Positions 15,813 through 25,666 of a DNA stretch of 39,350 nt are shown in pieces (position 1 is the first letter of the stretch; the number at the start of each line of letters is the position of its first letter). Both the position numbers and the translations under genes were made by a program. The notes beneath the pieces were generated by a model, which was not told where the DNA came from, made no database searches, and was given only the letters and a program-made list of their open reading frames with translations. The stretch covers positions 1 to 39,350 of the forward strand of contig JBLHLC010000036.1 of the NCBI GenBank assembly GCA_047619685.1, in the 5' to 3' direction. Source of the DNA: JABDJZ01 sp047619685 (lineage in GTDB: Bacteria; Bacteroidota; Rhodothermia; Rhodothermales; UBA10348).

Positions 15813-18059
15813 ATGTCCAGACACCTGACACTCGCCCTCGTCGCGCTCCTCAGCGCCGCCTCCGTCACTGCCCAGACCCGCCCCATGACTTTCATGGATG
15901 CGCAGGAAATGCGCCGAGCCGGCTCGTGGGAGCCCAGTCCCGACGGGCAGTGGATGCTTTACACGCTCACCACACCAGACTGGAAGACGGACAAACCCCA
16001 GACCGATATCCATTTGGTCTCGACGAGTGAAGGCATCCCTTCTGACCGCCGACTGACGTACACCCAGGACGCGGACGAGACGTCCCCGACATGGACTCCG
16101 GATGGTTCGGCCTTTCTTTTTGTCTCCAGCCGTGAGGAAGACGGTGGCGATCGGCAGCTCTTCCGCATGAACCCTAACGGCGGGGAAGCCCAGAAATTTT
16201 CCGAAGCCGAAGGTGGCGTATCCGACTTCGAGTTCAGCCCGGATGGCTCCCTTCTGGTTTTTCGGGCTGGCGAATCGGGCCAACAGCAGTTGTTCTCGCT
16301 GTCCGCCGATGAACTGGTAGACGCAGACCCGTTCCAACTCACGGACGGCGAGGCTGGCGTTGATCAGTGGGACTGGGCCCCAGACAGCGGCAGTATCTAC
16401 TTCACTCGCGACGATTCATTTGACGAGTCCGACAAGGAGCGCAAGAAGAAAGGCTTCACGGTGGACGTAAAGAACCAGGAGACGCCACTGACCAACCTCT
16501 GGAGGGTGACCGTGGCTTCGGCGTTATCGAGCCAACTCACCAACAACCCGGACATGAGCGTGGATGGGTTCACGATCTCCGACGACGGCCGGTGGATTGG
16601 CATTCGCGGCGGATCGGTCGCACGGTACGAGCGCAATATTACAGTCTCATCGCTCTACAGTGACCTCTTCCTGATGGACGCGGAGACGGGCGGCATCGAA
16701 CGCCTGACCGACAACTACGAAGTGTCAGAATCGGGCCCAATCTTCTCTCCAGACGGCCGACTGGTTGCGTTTTCGGCGGCGGACGACCTAACGCGATATA
16801 CCATGACCGAGCGGAAGCTGTACGTCCGCGACGTAGAAGAAGCGGGCGGCGCGTTTCGCAAACTTGGAGCAGACTTCGACAACTCAATCGGCGGCGGTTT
16901 CTTTTCGGACGACGGCAACACGTACTACTTCGGAGCTGGTGTGCGGGCAACCCGTCAAGTGCATGCGCTGGACCTCAGGAGTGGTGCTGTGCAGCAGCTG
17001 ACAAACCTGCCAGCCTCCCTGTCCATCTCTCGGGACGAAGATTCAGGCCTGCTGCTGGCCAGCTACTCGGATGCCAAAACGCAGACGGCCGAATATGCGG
17101 TCGAAAGCATGGATCATGCCGATGACCCATCATCCTGGGTCCAACTTGTCGAGCCCAATCCGCAGATAGCTACTTTTGACGTCCCGCGGATGGAGGAGAT
17201 CGAGTGGACGGCCTCCGATGGCAACCTCGTGGGTGGGGTGCTCACGTACCCCATTGGCTATCGCGAAGGCCAGCGGTACCCGCTGGTGGTCGACATTCAC
17301 GGCGGACCCGCCAGTGCAGATGTGGTCCGGTTCGACAATAATGCCACGGTCTACGCCGGTGCCGGCTACGTCCACTTCCAGCCGAATTACCGCGGCTCGA
17401 CGGGCTACGGCAATGCCCATCGCACGGATATCGTCGGCGACTACTTCACGCTCGGGTTCGAGGACATCATGACCGGCGTGGACCACCTGATCGATGAGGG
17501 TATCGTAGATGGCAATCGCATGGGCGCCTTTGGTTGGAGCGCAGGCGGCCACTGGTCAAACTGGATTCTCACGCACACCGACCGCTTCAAGGCCATCTCA
17601 TCCGGCGCAGGGACGATGAACTGGATTTCGATGTATGCGCAAAGCGATGTCCAGCGGAACCGGCAATTCTACATCGGCGACGATTTCCTGTACGAAAACT
17701 TTGAGCCCTACTGGGATCAGAGTCCGCTCAAGTACATCGCGAACGCCAAGACGCCAACCATGGTGCACGTCGTTGCAGGCGACCCTCGCGTGCCCAGCCC
17801 ACAGTCCGTGGAACTCCACATGGCCCTGAAAAAGCTGGGAGTGCCCACCGAACTGTTCATGTATCCGGGCCAGAGCCACGGCATTCCCGACGCTCGGAAT
17901 CGGCTCGTAAAATCGGTTTCCGAGATGGCATGGATGGACTACTACGTCCGCGGCGTGGGCGAGAAGTTCGACTGGGAGATGGTCCTCAAAACGCTCGAAG
18001 CGCCCGAGGAAGAAAAAGAAGTCGAGGCAGATCCTGTTTCAGAGGGAGACCTGAAGTAG
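15813..18059 (+). CDS. Exported S9-family serine peptidase (prolyl oligopeptidase / DPP4-like)
   Basis: A 748-residue protein. The ATG at 15813 opens into a signal peptide (LTLALVALLSAASVTAQ). The N-terminal ~430 residues form a beta-propeller with TolB/DPP-type blades (SPDGQWMLYTL, FSPDGSLLVF, SDDGRWIGIRGG). The C-terminal catalytic domain has Ser576 in FGWSAGGHWS, Asp657 in GDPRVP and His689 in GQSHGI, with HGGPASADV forming the oxyanion region. It should cleave short peptides in the periplasm or outside the cell. The last ~25 residues are strongly acidic. A 240-bp region upstream has no other gene and holds an AT-rich TTATACTATTTG that could be part of the promoter. Confidence 0.92.
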   Translation: MSRHLTLALVALLSAASVTAQTRPMTFMDAQEMRRAGSWEPSPDGQWMLYTLTTPDWKTDKPQTDIHLVSTSEGIPSDRRLTYTQDADETSPTWTPDGSAFLFVSSREEDGGDRQLFRMNPNGGEAQKFSEAEGGVSDFEFSPDGSLLVFRAGESGQQQLFSLSADELVDADPFQLTDGEAGVDQWDWAPDSGSIYFTRDDSFDESDKERKKKGFTVDVKNQETPLTNLWRVTVASALSSQLTNNPDMSVDGFTISDDGRWIGIRGGSVARYERNITVSSLYSDLFLMDAETGGIERLTDNYEVSESGPIFSPDGRLVAFSAADDLTRYTMTERKLYVRDVEEAGGAFRKLGADFDNSIGGGFFSDDGNTYYFGAGVRATRQVHALDLRSGAVQQLTNLPASLSISRDEDSGLLLASYSDAKTQTAEYAVESMDHADDPSSWVQLVEPNPQIATFDVPRMEEIEWTASDGNLVGGVLTYPIGYREGQRYPLVVDIHGGPASADVVRFDNNATVYAGAGYVHFQPNYRGSTGYGNAHRTDIVGDYFTLGFEDIMTGVDHLIDEGIVDGNRMGAFGWSAGGHWSNWILTHTDRFKAISSGAGTMNWISMYAQSDVQRNRQFYIGDDFLYENFEPYWDQSPLKYIANAKTPTMVHVVAGDPRVPSPQSVELHMALKKLGVPTELFMYPGQSHGIPDARNRLVKSVSEMAWMDYYVRGVGEKFDWEMVLKTLEAPEEEKEVEADPVSEGDLK

Positions 18060-18130
18060 CAGGGTTACCATACCAACTCTGGAATGCGCTTCCGCTACCC
18101 GGCGCGTCGTCCTAACCACCCCCCTTCCGC

Positions 18131-18625
18131 ATGAAAACAATAACAAGCCTCCTTCTGATTGTTGCCTTGGCCGCCTGCGCTGATCCGTCGGGCGAAGCCT
18201 CACATGCCGACGACATGGATCACGACGCTGCCATGCATGTCGGGGACGATATGTCTGAGACGGCCGTTGGTGACGCCGTTGAGGCGTTCAGAGCCTCCAT
18301 CGTGGCCAACGATTCGACCGCGGCGGCCAGCCTGCTGGCCGAGAACGTCCGAATCGTGGAGGGTGGGAATGTTGAGACCAGGGACGGCTACCTGTCCCAT
18401 CATTTTCACAGCGACGGTGCGTTTCTGTCCGCCATGACCCGGGAACCCCTGACCGCCGACGTGCAAATGTCGGGTGCAACCGCCTGGTCGGTCTCGACCT
18501 CGCGTCTTTTCGGAAGCTACCGCGACCGAGAAATTGACATGACCTCGGCAGAACTGATGGTGCTGGAGCACGGCGAAGGCGGATGGAAGGTCAAGGCCGT
18601 GCACTGGTCCTCGGGAAGCAACTAG
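18131..18625 (+). CDS. SnoaL/DUF4440-like lipoprotein with His/Asp-rich N-terminus
   Basis: A 164-residue protein with a lipobox ALAAC (Cys16), so it should be lipid-anchored. Residues ~25-40 are rich in His, Asp and Met (SHADDMDHDAAMHVGDDM), which could bind metal. From about residue 47 a DUF4440/SnoaL-like cone fold follows: VEAFRASIVANDSTAAASLL, then VRIVEGGNVETRDGYL, ending in WKVKAVHWSS. This fold serves many roles, from enzymes to simple binding, so function is open. It lies 71 bp after the S9 peptidase gene on the same strand and converges with the metallopeptidase gene, leaving three bases between stops. Confidence 0.8.
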   Translation: MKTITSLLLIVALAACADPSGEASHADDMDHDAAMHVGDDMSETAVGDAVEAFRASIVANDSTAAASLLAENVRIVEGGNVETRDGYLSHHFHSDGAFLSAMTREPLTADVQMSGATAWSVSTSRLFGSYRDREIDMTSAELMVLEHGEGGWKVKAVHWSSGSN

Positions 18626-18628
18626 GAT

Positions 18629-20545
18629 TTACCTCGGCCAGGAGTTGTTGCCTCGATCATCGTCCGGGTAAACCTCCCGCGGATCGATCACTACACGGGT
18701 CACGGCCCTGGTCCCCGGCACGGTCCAGGCAAACAGGGGTCCCTGATTCCACATCTCGACGGGCAGTCGGACGGTTTCGCTGATGCCTCCGGCGAAATCA
18801 ATCCGCAGCTCTACCGGCATCACCATGTCCGCCTTGTTGGCGATCGTGATGGTCGTTCGACCGTCGTCACCGGCCACAACACCGCGGACGGACTGGTCAA
18901 GGCGGGCAGGCGAAAGAACCCACGCCCGCCAGAACCAATCCAGATCCATACCTGAAACATCCCGCATGATCCGGAAAAAATCCGCCGGCGTGGGATGCCG
19001 GTTGGACCAGGCGGCTATGTAGGCCTTGAACCCGGCATCAAACCTGGCCGGACCAAGGACCTCCTCCTTCAGAAGGGTCAACATCAAGGCGGGCTTCTGA
19101 TACGCCGTCCAAAACAGATTGGATTGTTCGGCCGCCGCCGTGCCCATGGCTTGCTCCTCTCCAGGAATGGCGTTGTCGGTATACAGAGCCAGCGGGTTGC
19201 GTCGAATGGAGGCTCCGTAATCCGTCCCGGCGAAATATTCGGACGCGCCCTCCAGGTCCATATACGTATTGAACCCCTCGTCCATCCACGGATAGAGCCG
19301 CTCGTTTGAGCCAACGAGTATCGGAAACCACTCGTGCCCGAACTCATGAGAGACCACCCAGTGGAGATCTTCCCGGGCCGTGAAATCCGGCACGAAGGTC
19401 AACATGGGGTACTCCATGCCCTCAATGGGCCCCTCGACGGTTGTGGCGTGCGGATAGGGGTAGCGGGACCACTTCTCGCTGAAGTGCCGGATCGATTCCC
19501 GCGACATGAGAATGGCTTCCTCCCACAAGGGAGCCGTCGACCGGTACATGGTCTGAATCAGGATGCCGTCCCAATTCGTGGCATCCCACCGGTAGTCTGG
19601 GCTGGCCGCAAAGGCGAAATCCCGCACCATGTCGGCGCGGAAATGCCAGGTCTTTTGGCCGCCCGAAGTGGCTTGCTCCGCCCTGCCGCCGGCCGCGACG
19701 GCTTCGGCTTTGGTGATTACGGACACCGGATCCGCGGAAGTCATGGCCTGGCGCAGTCGATCCCGCTGGGCGGCGGAGAGCACTTCCTCCGGGTTCTGGA
19801 GAACGCCCGTGGCGGCCACGACGAATTCTGATGGAAGGGTAAGCTCCACGTCGAAGTCTCCATACTCCAGGTAGAATTCTCCCGCCCCGATGTACGGCTC
19901 GTTATTCCAGCCCTTCACGTCATCGTAAACGGCCATTCTCGGATACCATTGCGCCACCTCGTACAGCGACCCATCCCGTCCCATTCTGGCCATCCCGTAT
20001 GGAGGCAACACGTAGTTCCATTCGATCTGGATTTCGACAGAGGCGCCCGCGGCCAGTGCGCTGTGCAGATCCAATCGCATGGTCGTGCCGAAGACGTGGT
20101 GCTGCACTTCCCTTCCGCCAACGGCTACGCGACTGAGGGTAAGCCCGCCCTCGAATCCCTGGCAGGAAAAATCAAAGATGGCCCCCAGGAAAACCAGGGG
20201 GGGCTGCCGAAGGGTATTGGAGACGCTCCCCGGAGCGCACATGTTGGGCTCTACGTGCATCCACAAGATGCCCAGCGCATCGGGCGAATGGTTCTCGTAG
20301 CGGATGGTCTCCTTGCCGGCGAGGACGTTGGTGGCCGGGTCGAGCGAAGCCGCAATGCGGTAGTCCGCGCGTTGCTGCCAGTAGTCCGCGCCAGGACGCC
20401 CCGAGGCGTTTCGGACCGTGTTGGGCGTCGCAAGGTCGAGCGGCCGAAAGGGCGATTCAGTTTCTTGCGCCTGGGCAGAGACGGAGGAGACCGTGAGTGC
20501 GAGGAGGGCGGTCAGGAGAAGGATCCGGCGCGGCATATCGTCCAT
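18629..20545 (-). CDS. Exported M1-family metallopeptidase
   Basis: A protein of about 638 residues. The start is the ATG at 20545 or the one three codons later; both lead into a signal peptide (RRILLLTALLALTVSSVSAQ). The zinc site is complete: His400 and His404 in HEFGHEW and Glu423 in WMDEGF, with 18 residues between as in M1 enzymes. The substrate-binding GAMEN region appears as EGMEYPML. An N-terminal saddle domain (YRIAASLDPATNVLAGKETI) precedes it. It should remove N-terminal residues from peptides in the periplasm. A C-terminal beta domain after WFWRAWVLSPARLD is typical of the secreted subset. Confidence 0.92.
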   Translation of the reverse strand: MDDMPRRILLLTALLALTVSSVSAQAQETESPFRPLDLATPNTVRNASGRPGADYWQQRADYRIAASLDPATNVLAGKETIRYENHSPDALGILWMHVEPNMCAPGSVSNTLRQPPLVFLGAIFDFSCQGFEGGLTLSRVAVGGREVQHHVFGTTMRLDLHSALAAGASVEIQIEWNYVLPPYGMARMGRDGSLYEVAQWYPRMAVYDDVKGWNNEPYIGAGEFYLEYGDFDVELTLPSEFVVAATGVLQNPEEVLSAAQRDRLRQAMTSADPVSVITKAEAVAAGGRAEQATSGGQKTWHFRADMVRDFAFAASPDYRWDATNWDGILIQTMYRSTAPLWEEAILMSRESIRHFSEKWSRYPYPHATTVEGPIEGMEYPMLTFVPDFTAREDLHWVVSHEFGHEWFPILVGSNERLYPWMDEGFNTYMDLEGASEYFAGTDYGASIRRNPLALYTDNAIPGEEQAMGTAAAEQSNLFWTAYQKPALMLTLLKEEVLGPARFDAGFKAYIAAWSNRHPTPADFFRIMRDVSGMDLDWFWRAWVLSPARLDQSVRGVVAGDDGRTTITIANKADMVMPVELRIDFAGGISETVRLPVEMWNQGPLFAWTVPGTRAVTRVVIDPREVYPDDDRGNNSWPR

Positions 20546-20654
20546 GAGATTGTGGGGAGGATGTGCAGTATACCCGGTGCGTCCCGAGTGCGAAAGTGGG
20601 TGCAATCACGTACTGGTTCGGGATCAGATTGTGCGTCCTCCCGTTGCCGAGCCC

Positions 20655-21137
20655 ATGCTGCTTTCAGACGCCGAGACGCTTGCCACAGACCTCATGCGCC
20701 AGCATGGCCTTCATCGATGGGGATTCCGCTTTGACAATGCGCGGACGCGTGTTGGCGTCTGCCGCTACCGTGAACGGGTGATCGGGTTATCCCGGTACTA
20801 CGTGCGCGCCAATGACGCTACCGAGGTTAGGGACACGGTTCTGCACGAGATCGCGCATGCGCTTGCAGGCCCCGCGGCTGGCCACGGCCCGGCCTGGCGT
20901 CGCATCGCGAAAGCAATCGGCTGCTCCTCCACACGCTGCTCGTACGCCACCATGGGCGTGGACCCCAAGTACAGTCTTTGGTGCGACACGTGCGGGAAAC
21001 GCCTCCGCAACTACCACCGGGAGCCTCGCCGGGACTTTGATTCCGGCCGCTACCGCCACGCTGCCTGTGGAGGCCGGTCGTTTTCGGTGCGCCCTTTCCA
21101 GGCGGACGTCGAACTGGAGGACGTGGCCGCGCACTAG
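20655..21137 (+). CDS. SprT-like zinc metalloprotease-domain protein
   Basis: A 160-residue protein with HEIAHAL (His64, His68) and a third ligand His77 in GHGPAW, the SprT-like arrangement. A small zinc-ribbon follows, with Cys in WCDTCGKRLRNY and HAACGG. The eukaryotic relative Spartan repairs DNA-protein crosslinks, but bacterial SprT-like proteins are largely uncharacterised. No signal peptide, so it is cytoplasmic. The ATG at 20655 is preferred; an in-frame GTG 24 bases upstream is possible. It is transcribed divergently from the M1 peptidase, with about 110 bp between starts. Confidence 0.85.
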   Translation: MLLSDAETLATDLMRQHGLHRWGFRFDNARTRVGVCRYRERVIGLSRYYVRANDATEVRDTVLHEIAHALAGPAAGHGPAWRRIAKAIGCSSTRCSYATMGVDPKYSLWCDTCGKRLRNYHREPRRDFDSGRYRHAACGGRSFSVRPFQADVELEDVAAH

Positions 21138-21231
21138 CGACGCCGCTCCCCGGGGGCTTTCCAGGGAATTACCCTGATTAAGGACGTGCTGGTACGGGTC
21201 GATACACGGAGAACTTAAAACGCATCCCACC

Positions 21232-22200
21232 GTGATTGAAGCTCCTTTACCTCCCAACGAAGCCGTTCGGCTGAAGCGCCTTCGCGCTCTCGGAATCCTC
21301 GACACCCCCAATGAGGAGGGCTTTGACGTCGTGACCAGGATGGCCAAGCGGCTCTTCCGTGTCCCGATTGCGTTGGTCTCAATTGTCGATGAGGATCGGC
21401 AGTGGTTCAAGTCCTGCATTGGCCTGGACGTATCGGAGACACCCCGCGACGTGGCCTTCTGCTCCCATGCCATCCTCCAGGATGATGTCTTTGTGGTGCC
21501 CAATGCACTCGAGGACGAGCGCTTTCACGACAACCCGCTCGTGACCGGGGATCCCAATATTCGGTTTTATGCCGGGTATCCCCTGACCGCGCACGGAGTC
21601 AAGATCGGGACGCTCTGCATCATTGATCGCGAGCCCCGCGAATTCGCCGAGGCGGAAGCCAAGATGCTGGCAGATCTGGGTGGCCTGGCAGAACGTGAAT
21701 TGGCCGCGCTGGAACTGGCCGCGCTGGACGAGGCCACAGGGCTCGTCAACCGCCGCGGACTCTACCTGACCGGCAAGAACTTGATTTCCATCAGCCGGCG
21801 CACGGGCGCTGCACTGTCTGTTCTCTTCTTCGATCTGGATGGCTTCAAGGCCATCAACGACACATACGGACACGAAGAGGGCGACAAAGCGCTGAACGAG
21901 TTCAGTAATTGCCTGCAGAGTGCTTTCAATGATTCCGAAATCGTTGCCCGCCTGGGAGGCGGCGAATTCTGTGTCATGCGGGCCACGGCCTCTCCGAAAC
22001 AATTGGCAGGACCACTCGAGAAACTGGCCAGCCTGGTCCAGGCCCGAAACGCGTTCCAGGAGCCCCAGCGGTACCTCCGGTACAGTGTTGGTTTGGCTGT
22101 CTACGACGCGGATCGGCACGAGGACTTCGCAGACCTTCTTCAGGATGCTGATCAGGCCATGTACGTGGACAAGCGAGGCGAAAGCCGCTGCGCTGCCTGA
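21232..22200 (+). CDS. GAF-GGDEF protein with degenerate GGGEF signature
   Basis: A 322-residue cytoplasmic protein starting at GTG. Residues ~20-165 are a GAF domain of the kind with FCSHAILQDDVFVVPNALED, NPLVTGDPNIRFYAGYPLTA and GTLCIID. Residues ~170-318 are a GGDEF domain with an intact FFDLDGFKAINDTYGHEEGD. The signature itself is RLGGGEF (residues 242-246), with Gly in place of the third, metal-coordinating Asp/Glu. The upstream inhibitory RxxD site is also missing (NDSE in that place). It therefore probably does not make cyclic di-GMP and may act as a sensor or binding partner. Function as a diguanylate cyclase should not be assumed. Confidence 0.9.
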   Translation: MIEAPLPPNEAVRLKRLRALGILDTPNEEGFDVVTRMAKRLFRVPIALVSIVDEDRQWFKSCIGLDVSETPRDVAFCSHAILQDDVFVVPNALEDERFHDNPLVTGDPNIRFYAGYPLTAHGVKIGTLCIIDREPREFAEAEAKMLADLGGLAERELAALELAALDEATGLVNRRGLYLTGKNLISISRRTGAALSVLFFDLDGFKAINDTYGHEEGDKALNEFSNCLQSAFNDSEIVARLGGGEFCVMRATASPKQLAGPLEKLASLVQARNAFQEPQRYLRYSVGLAVYDADRHEDFADLLQDADQAMYVDKRGESRCAA

Positions 22201-22244
22201 CCACCGGATGGCTAGATTGTGGCGCACAACCTTCCCTGCGCGCC

Positions 22245-25052
22245 ATGAATCTCCGATCTGCTCTCTGTACCGCAGCCCTTGTCCTTTTCGCTTCCACCGC
22301 GATCGCGCAGCAAAAGCAAGCGCTTGAGCACGCAGACTACGTTCGTTGGAAGGTCATCTCGGACGAGGGCCTCTCCGACAATGGCCGATGGGCTGTCTGG
22401 CGGGAAGCACCGGACACAATTGGAGATGGACGAGTCGTTGTCAAGCGCACGCACGGTGATGACCGCTTCGTACTGAGCCGCGGAGATGACCCGCGATTCG
22501 CGTCCGACTACCTGGTCGCGCTGGTTCATCCATCCTACGACTCCACCCGACAGGCGCAGGTAGATGGCACGAAGCGCGATGATCTGCCCAAAGACAGTCT
22601 GGCAGTACTGTCCCTCGGGTCGGGAGACATCGCCATGTACGGCCCCGCCCGCAGCTTTCAAGTCCCAAAGGAGGCCGGCTCCTACGCCGCAGTACTCCTG
22701 GATCGGGAGACCGAAACGACCCGGGACACCACGGCAGCAGAAGCGCCGCATGACAAGCAGGACGGACGGACTCTCCTGCTCCTGGACCTTGACGGAGGGG
22801 CCTCGTACGAGTACGCATCGGTGCTGGACTACCTGTTTTCCGACGACGGCAAATGGCTTGTATACACCGCCGAGAGCAAGCACGGAGTTGCCGACGGGGT
22901 CTACGCGGTAAGGACTTCGACCGGGGATAGCGCTCCAGTGGCCGCTGGCGAAGGTTTTTACCGACAACTCGCGTTGGACGACCAAGGCACTCAGGTTGCG
23001 TTTGTGAGCAACGCTGGCGATTTCGAGGCCGATCAGCCGACTTTTCGGTTGTACCGGAGCATGCTGGGGTCTGCTGACCTGGCGGCCGTCCTGGCCGCGG
23101 CCGACCAGGCTGGAATCCCGGACGGATGGGAGATCTCCGAAAACGGATCGCTGGATTTTTCTGATTCCGGGGAGCGCCTCTATTTCCAGACCGCCCCGCG
23201 GCCGGCGGCCGAGGTAGAAGACCTCCGACCGGACGCGGAGAAGGTGGAAATGGATATCTGGAGTTGGACAGACAAGGAGATCATGACGACACAGCTTGTC
23301 AATCGACAACGAGAACTGCGTCGCTCCTATTCAGCCGTTGCCCATCTGGCCACAGGCACATTGGTCCAACTGGCAGACGAGAATATCCAAACGGTAGACA
23401 ATCAGAGACACGGCGATGGCGCGGCCGTCTTCGGAACTACGGACGACCGCTATATGCCTGAAGGATCCTGGGATACCCCGGGCTGGCGCGATGTGTACGC
23501 CATCGACACGGAGACCGGGAGCCGCACCCTGGTGCTGGAAGGGATTCGGTCTGGCGTCACGCCCTCGCCCGATGGCACGTCACTGGCTTGGTGGGACGGA
23601 GAGGATCTGACCTGGAAAATTACGTCCTGGTCCGCCAATCCCCGGTCGGTAGGCACATCGGCCATTACCCCTCCGCCCGGCGTCAGGTTCGAGAACGAAC
23701 TGCATGACTCTCCAGCGATTCCCGGCTCCAACGGCGCCGCGGGTTGGTCTTCCGACGGAAGGAGCTTCGTGTTCTACGACCGCTATGATATCTGGGCCGC
23801 CCAGCCAAACGGGAGGATTCGCCAGCTCACTTCCCAGGGTCGAAAGTCCGGTAAACGATACCGTCATGTCCGGTTGGACCCCGACGTCCGCACGGTGGAT
23901 CTGACGGCGCCCATGGTACTCTCGGTATTCGACACCAAGGACCGGTCATCGGGGTTTGCACGGCTTGAGTTGGACGGCCCTGGCGCGAAGCTGGAAGAAC
24001 TGACCATGGCGGGCGTTCGGTTTGGCACGCCAAACAAGGCAGCAAAGAGCGATGAATTGATGCTCACCCGCGAGAGCTACAGCGAATTTCCAAACCTGTG
24101 GGTGACCGACGACTCATTTGATGACTGGACGCAACTGAGCGACGCCAATCCACAGCAGTCCGAGTACCTCTGGGGCACCGCGGAACTGGTCAACTGGACC
24201 TCGACCGATGGGGACCGGCTCGAGGGCATTCTCTACAAGCCGGAAGGCTTTGACCCAGGCAAGAAGTATCCCATGATGGTCTACTTCTATGAGCGGTCCA
24301 CCGACGGACTGCATGCGCACCAAACCCCGGCCCCGGGAAGGTCCGTGATTAATCGCACGTTCTACGCGAGCCGGGGGTATCTGGTGTTTGTCCCGGACAT
24401 CCCGTACAAGATTGGCTACCCCGGCGAGAGCGCCATGAATGCGGTCATGCCGGGAGTCACGGGGCTAATGGACCGGGGGTTTGTGGACCGCGACCGGATC
24501 GGCGTGCAGGGCCACAGTTGGGGCGGCTATCAGATTGCGTACATGGTTACCCGGACCAACCTCTTTGCGGCTGCCGAAGCCGGCGCTCCCGTGGCCAATA
24601 TGTTCTCTGCGTATGGCGGAATCCGTTGGGCAAGTGGCGTTTCGCGTGCGTTCCAGTACGAGCGTACCCAGAGTCGCATTGGTGGCACGATCTGGGAGAA
24701 ACCCCTGCGCTACATCGAGAACTCGCCGATCTTTTGGCTCGATAAGGTCGAAACCCCGCTCCTCATCCTGCACAATGACCACGACGGGGCCGTTCCGTGG
24801 TACCAGGGAATCGAACTCTTCGTGGGACTCAGGCGCCTGGGCAAACCCGCCTGGCTGATCAACTACAACGGCGAGCCCCACTGGCCGCTACCCTACTGGA
24901 AACGGGTGGATTGGACCACGCGGATGCAGCAGTTTTTTGATCACTACCTGATGGACGCCCCCGCACCGGTTTGGTTGGAGAAGGGAGTCCCGGCCGTAGA
25001 CAAGGGGCGAACCTGGGGCCTGGAGCTACCCGCGGGAGACACGGGCAACTAG
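22245..25052 (+). CDS. Exported large S9-family serine peptidase
   Basis: A 935-residue protein with a signal peptide (MNLRSALCTAALVLFASTAIA). The first ~650 residues are a beta-propeller region. The catalytic domain holds Ser758 in GHSWGGYQ, Asp847 in HDGAVPW and His879 in GEPHWPL. It is longer than the other S9 protein in this window and belongs to a different branch, with GHSWGG rather than GWSAGG. It should cut peptides after export. It starts 44 bp after the GGDEF-like gene on the same strand and ends two bases before the convergent FMN reductase stop. Confidence 0.92.
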   Translation: MNLRSALCTAALVLFASTAIAQQKQALEHADYVRWKVISDEGLSDNGRWAVWREAPDTIGDGRVVVKRTHGDDRFVLSRGDDPRFASDYLVALVHPSYDSTRQAQVDGTKRDDLPKDSLAVLSLGSGDIAMYGPARSFQVPKEAGSYAAVLLDRETETTRDTTAAEAPHDKQDGRTLLLLDLDGGASYEYASVLDYLFSDDGKWLVYTAESKHGVADGVYAVRTSTGDSAPVAAGEGFYRQLALDDQGTQVAFVSNAGDFEADQPTFRLYRSMLGSADLAAVLAAADQAGIPDGWEISENGSLDFSDSGERLYFQTAPRPAAEVEDLRPDAEKVEMDIWSWTDKEIMTTQLVNRQRELRRSYSAVAHLATGTLVQLADENIQTVDNQRHGDGAAVFGTTDDRYMPEGSWDTPGWRDVYAIDTETGSRTLVLEGIRSGVTPSPDGTSLAWWDGEDLTWKITSWSANPRSVGTSAITPPPGVRFENELHDSPAIPGSNGAAGWSSDGRSFVFYDRYDIWAAQPNGRIRQLTSQGRKSGKRYRHVRLDPDVRTVDLTAPMVLSVFDTKDRSSGFARLELDGPGAKLEELTMAGVRFGTPNKAAKSDELMLTRESYSEFPNLWVTDDSFDDWTQLSDANPQQSEYLWGTAELVNWTSTDGDRLEGILYKPEGFDPGKKYPMMVYFYERSTDGLHAHQTPAPGRSVINRTFYASRGYLVFVPDIPYKIGYPGESAMNAVMPGVTGLMDRGFVDRDRIGVQGHSWGGYQIAYMVTRTNLFAAAEAGAPVANMFSAYGGIRWASGVSRAFQYERTQSRIGGTIWEKPLRYIENSPIFWLDKVETPLLILHNDHDGAVPWYQGIELFVGLRRLGKPAWLINYNGEPHWPLPYWKRVDWTTRMQQFFDHYLMDAPAPVWLEKGVPAVDKGRTWGLELPAGDTGN

Positions 25053-25054
25053 TG

Positions 25055-25666
25055 TCAGGCCGCCTGCTCACGCATCATGCGCTCAAGGGTAAACTTGGGG
25101 CATTCGGTGCGCAGGATATAGTCCTGAAGGCCCGTTACCACGCCTCGCACCAATTCTTCAGTCCGGGCATCGATCATGCCGCCTTCCGAGTCGAAGGCAC
25201 CGTTCACGTTTGGTACTGAGACAGGGCCAGGAAGCACCAGACCGCCTACATGAGATGCGACGCTCCGGAGGTGTTCCAGGGCCTTTATCGCGCCGATGCG
25301 CCCGGCCGCTACTCCCAAGAGGGCGATGGGCTTCCCTTTCAATGATGAGGGGAAACCGAGATTGTCGATGACCAGCTTCATCACGCTTGAGTAACTCCCG
25401 TGATATTCAGGTGTCACCAGGATTACACCGTCCGCCGCCAAGACCATCTCCCGAAGGCGGTCGCTGTCTGGAGAGGGTGCCCGTCCGGGTAGCGGAAGCT
25501 CCATGTGGGTAGGATCCACGACGTCCAGGTGAATGCCGCGAACCCGCGCTTCATCCTCTACCAATGAAAACACCCGGGAGGTGTAGTTGCCGGGTCGCAC
25601 ACTTCCAAGAAGGGCTACGAGTTTAGGGGCCGCGTTCTGTTGGTCGTTCACTTCGATGGGGTGCAT
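25055..25666 (-). CDS. NAD(P)H-dependent FMN reductase
   Basis: A 203-residue flavodoxin-like protein. The FMN phosphate loop is LLGSVRPGNYTSRV (residues ~19-32), and TPEYHGSYSSVMKLVIDN is the second typical segment. Members reduce FMN, quinones, azo compounds or chromate with NAD(P)H in the cytoplasm. Its ATG directly follows the TAA of the MarR gene with no gap, so the two are co-transcribed. This suggests control by MarR and a role in quinone or electrophile stress (inference). Confidence 0.9.
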   Translation of the reverse strand: MHPIEVNDQQNAAPKLVALLGSVRPGNYTSRVFSLVEDEARVRGIHLDVVDPTHMELPLPGRAPSPDSDRLREMVLAADGVILVTPEYHGSYSSVMKLVIDNLGFPSSLKGKPIALLGVAAGRIGAIKALEHLRSVASHVGGLVLPGPVSVPNVNGAFDSEGGMIDARTEELVRGVVTGLQDYILRTECPKFTLERMMREQAA

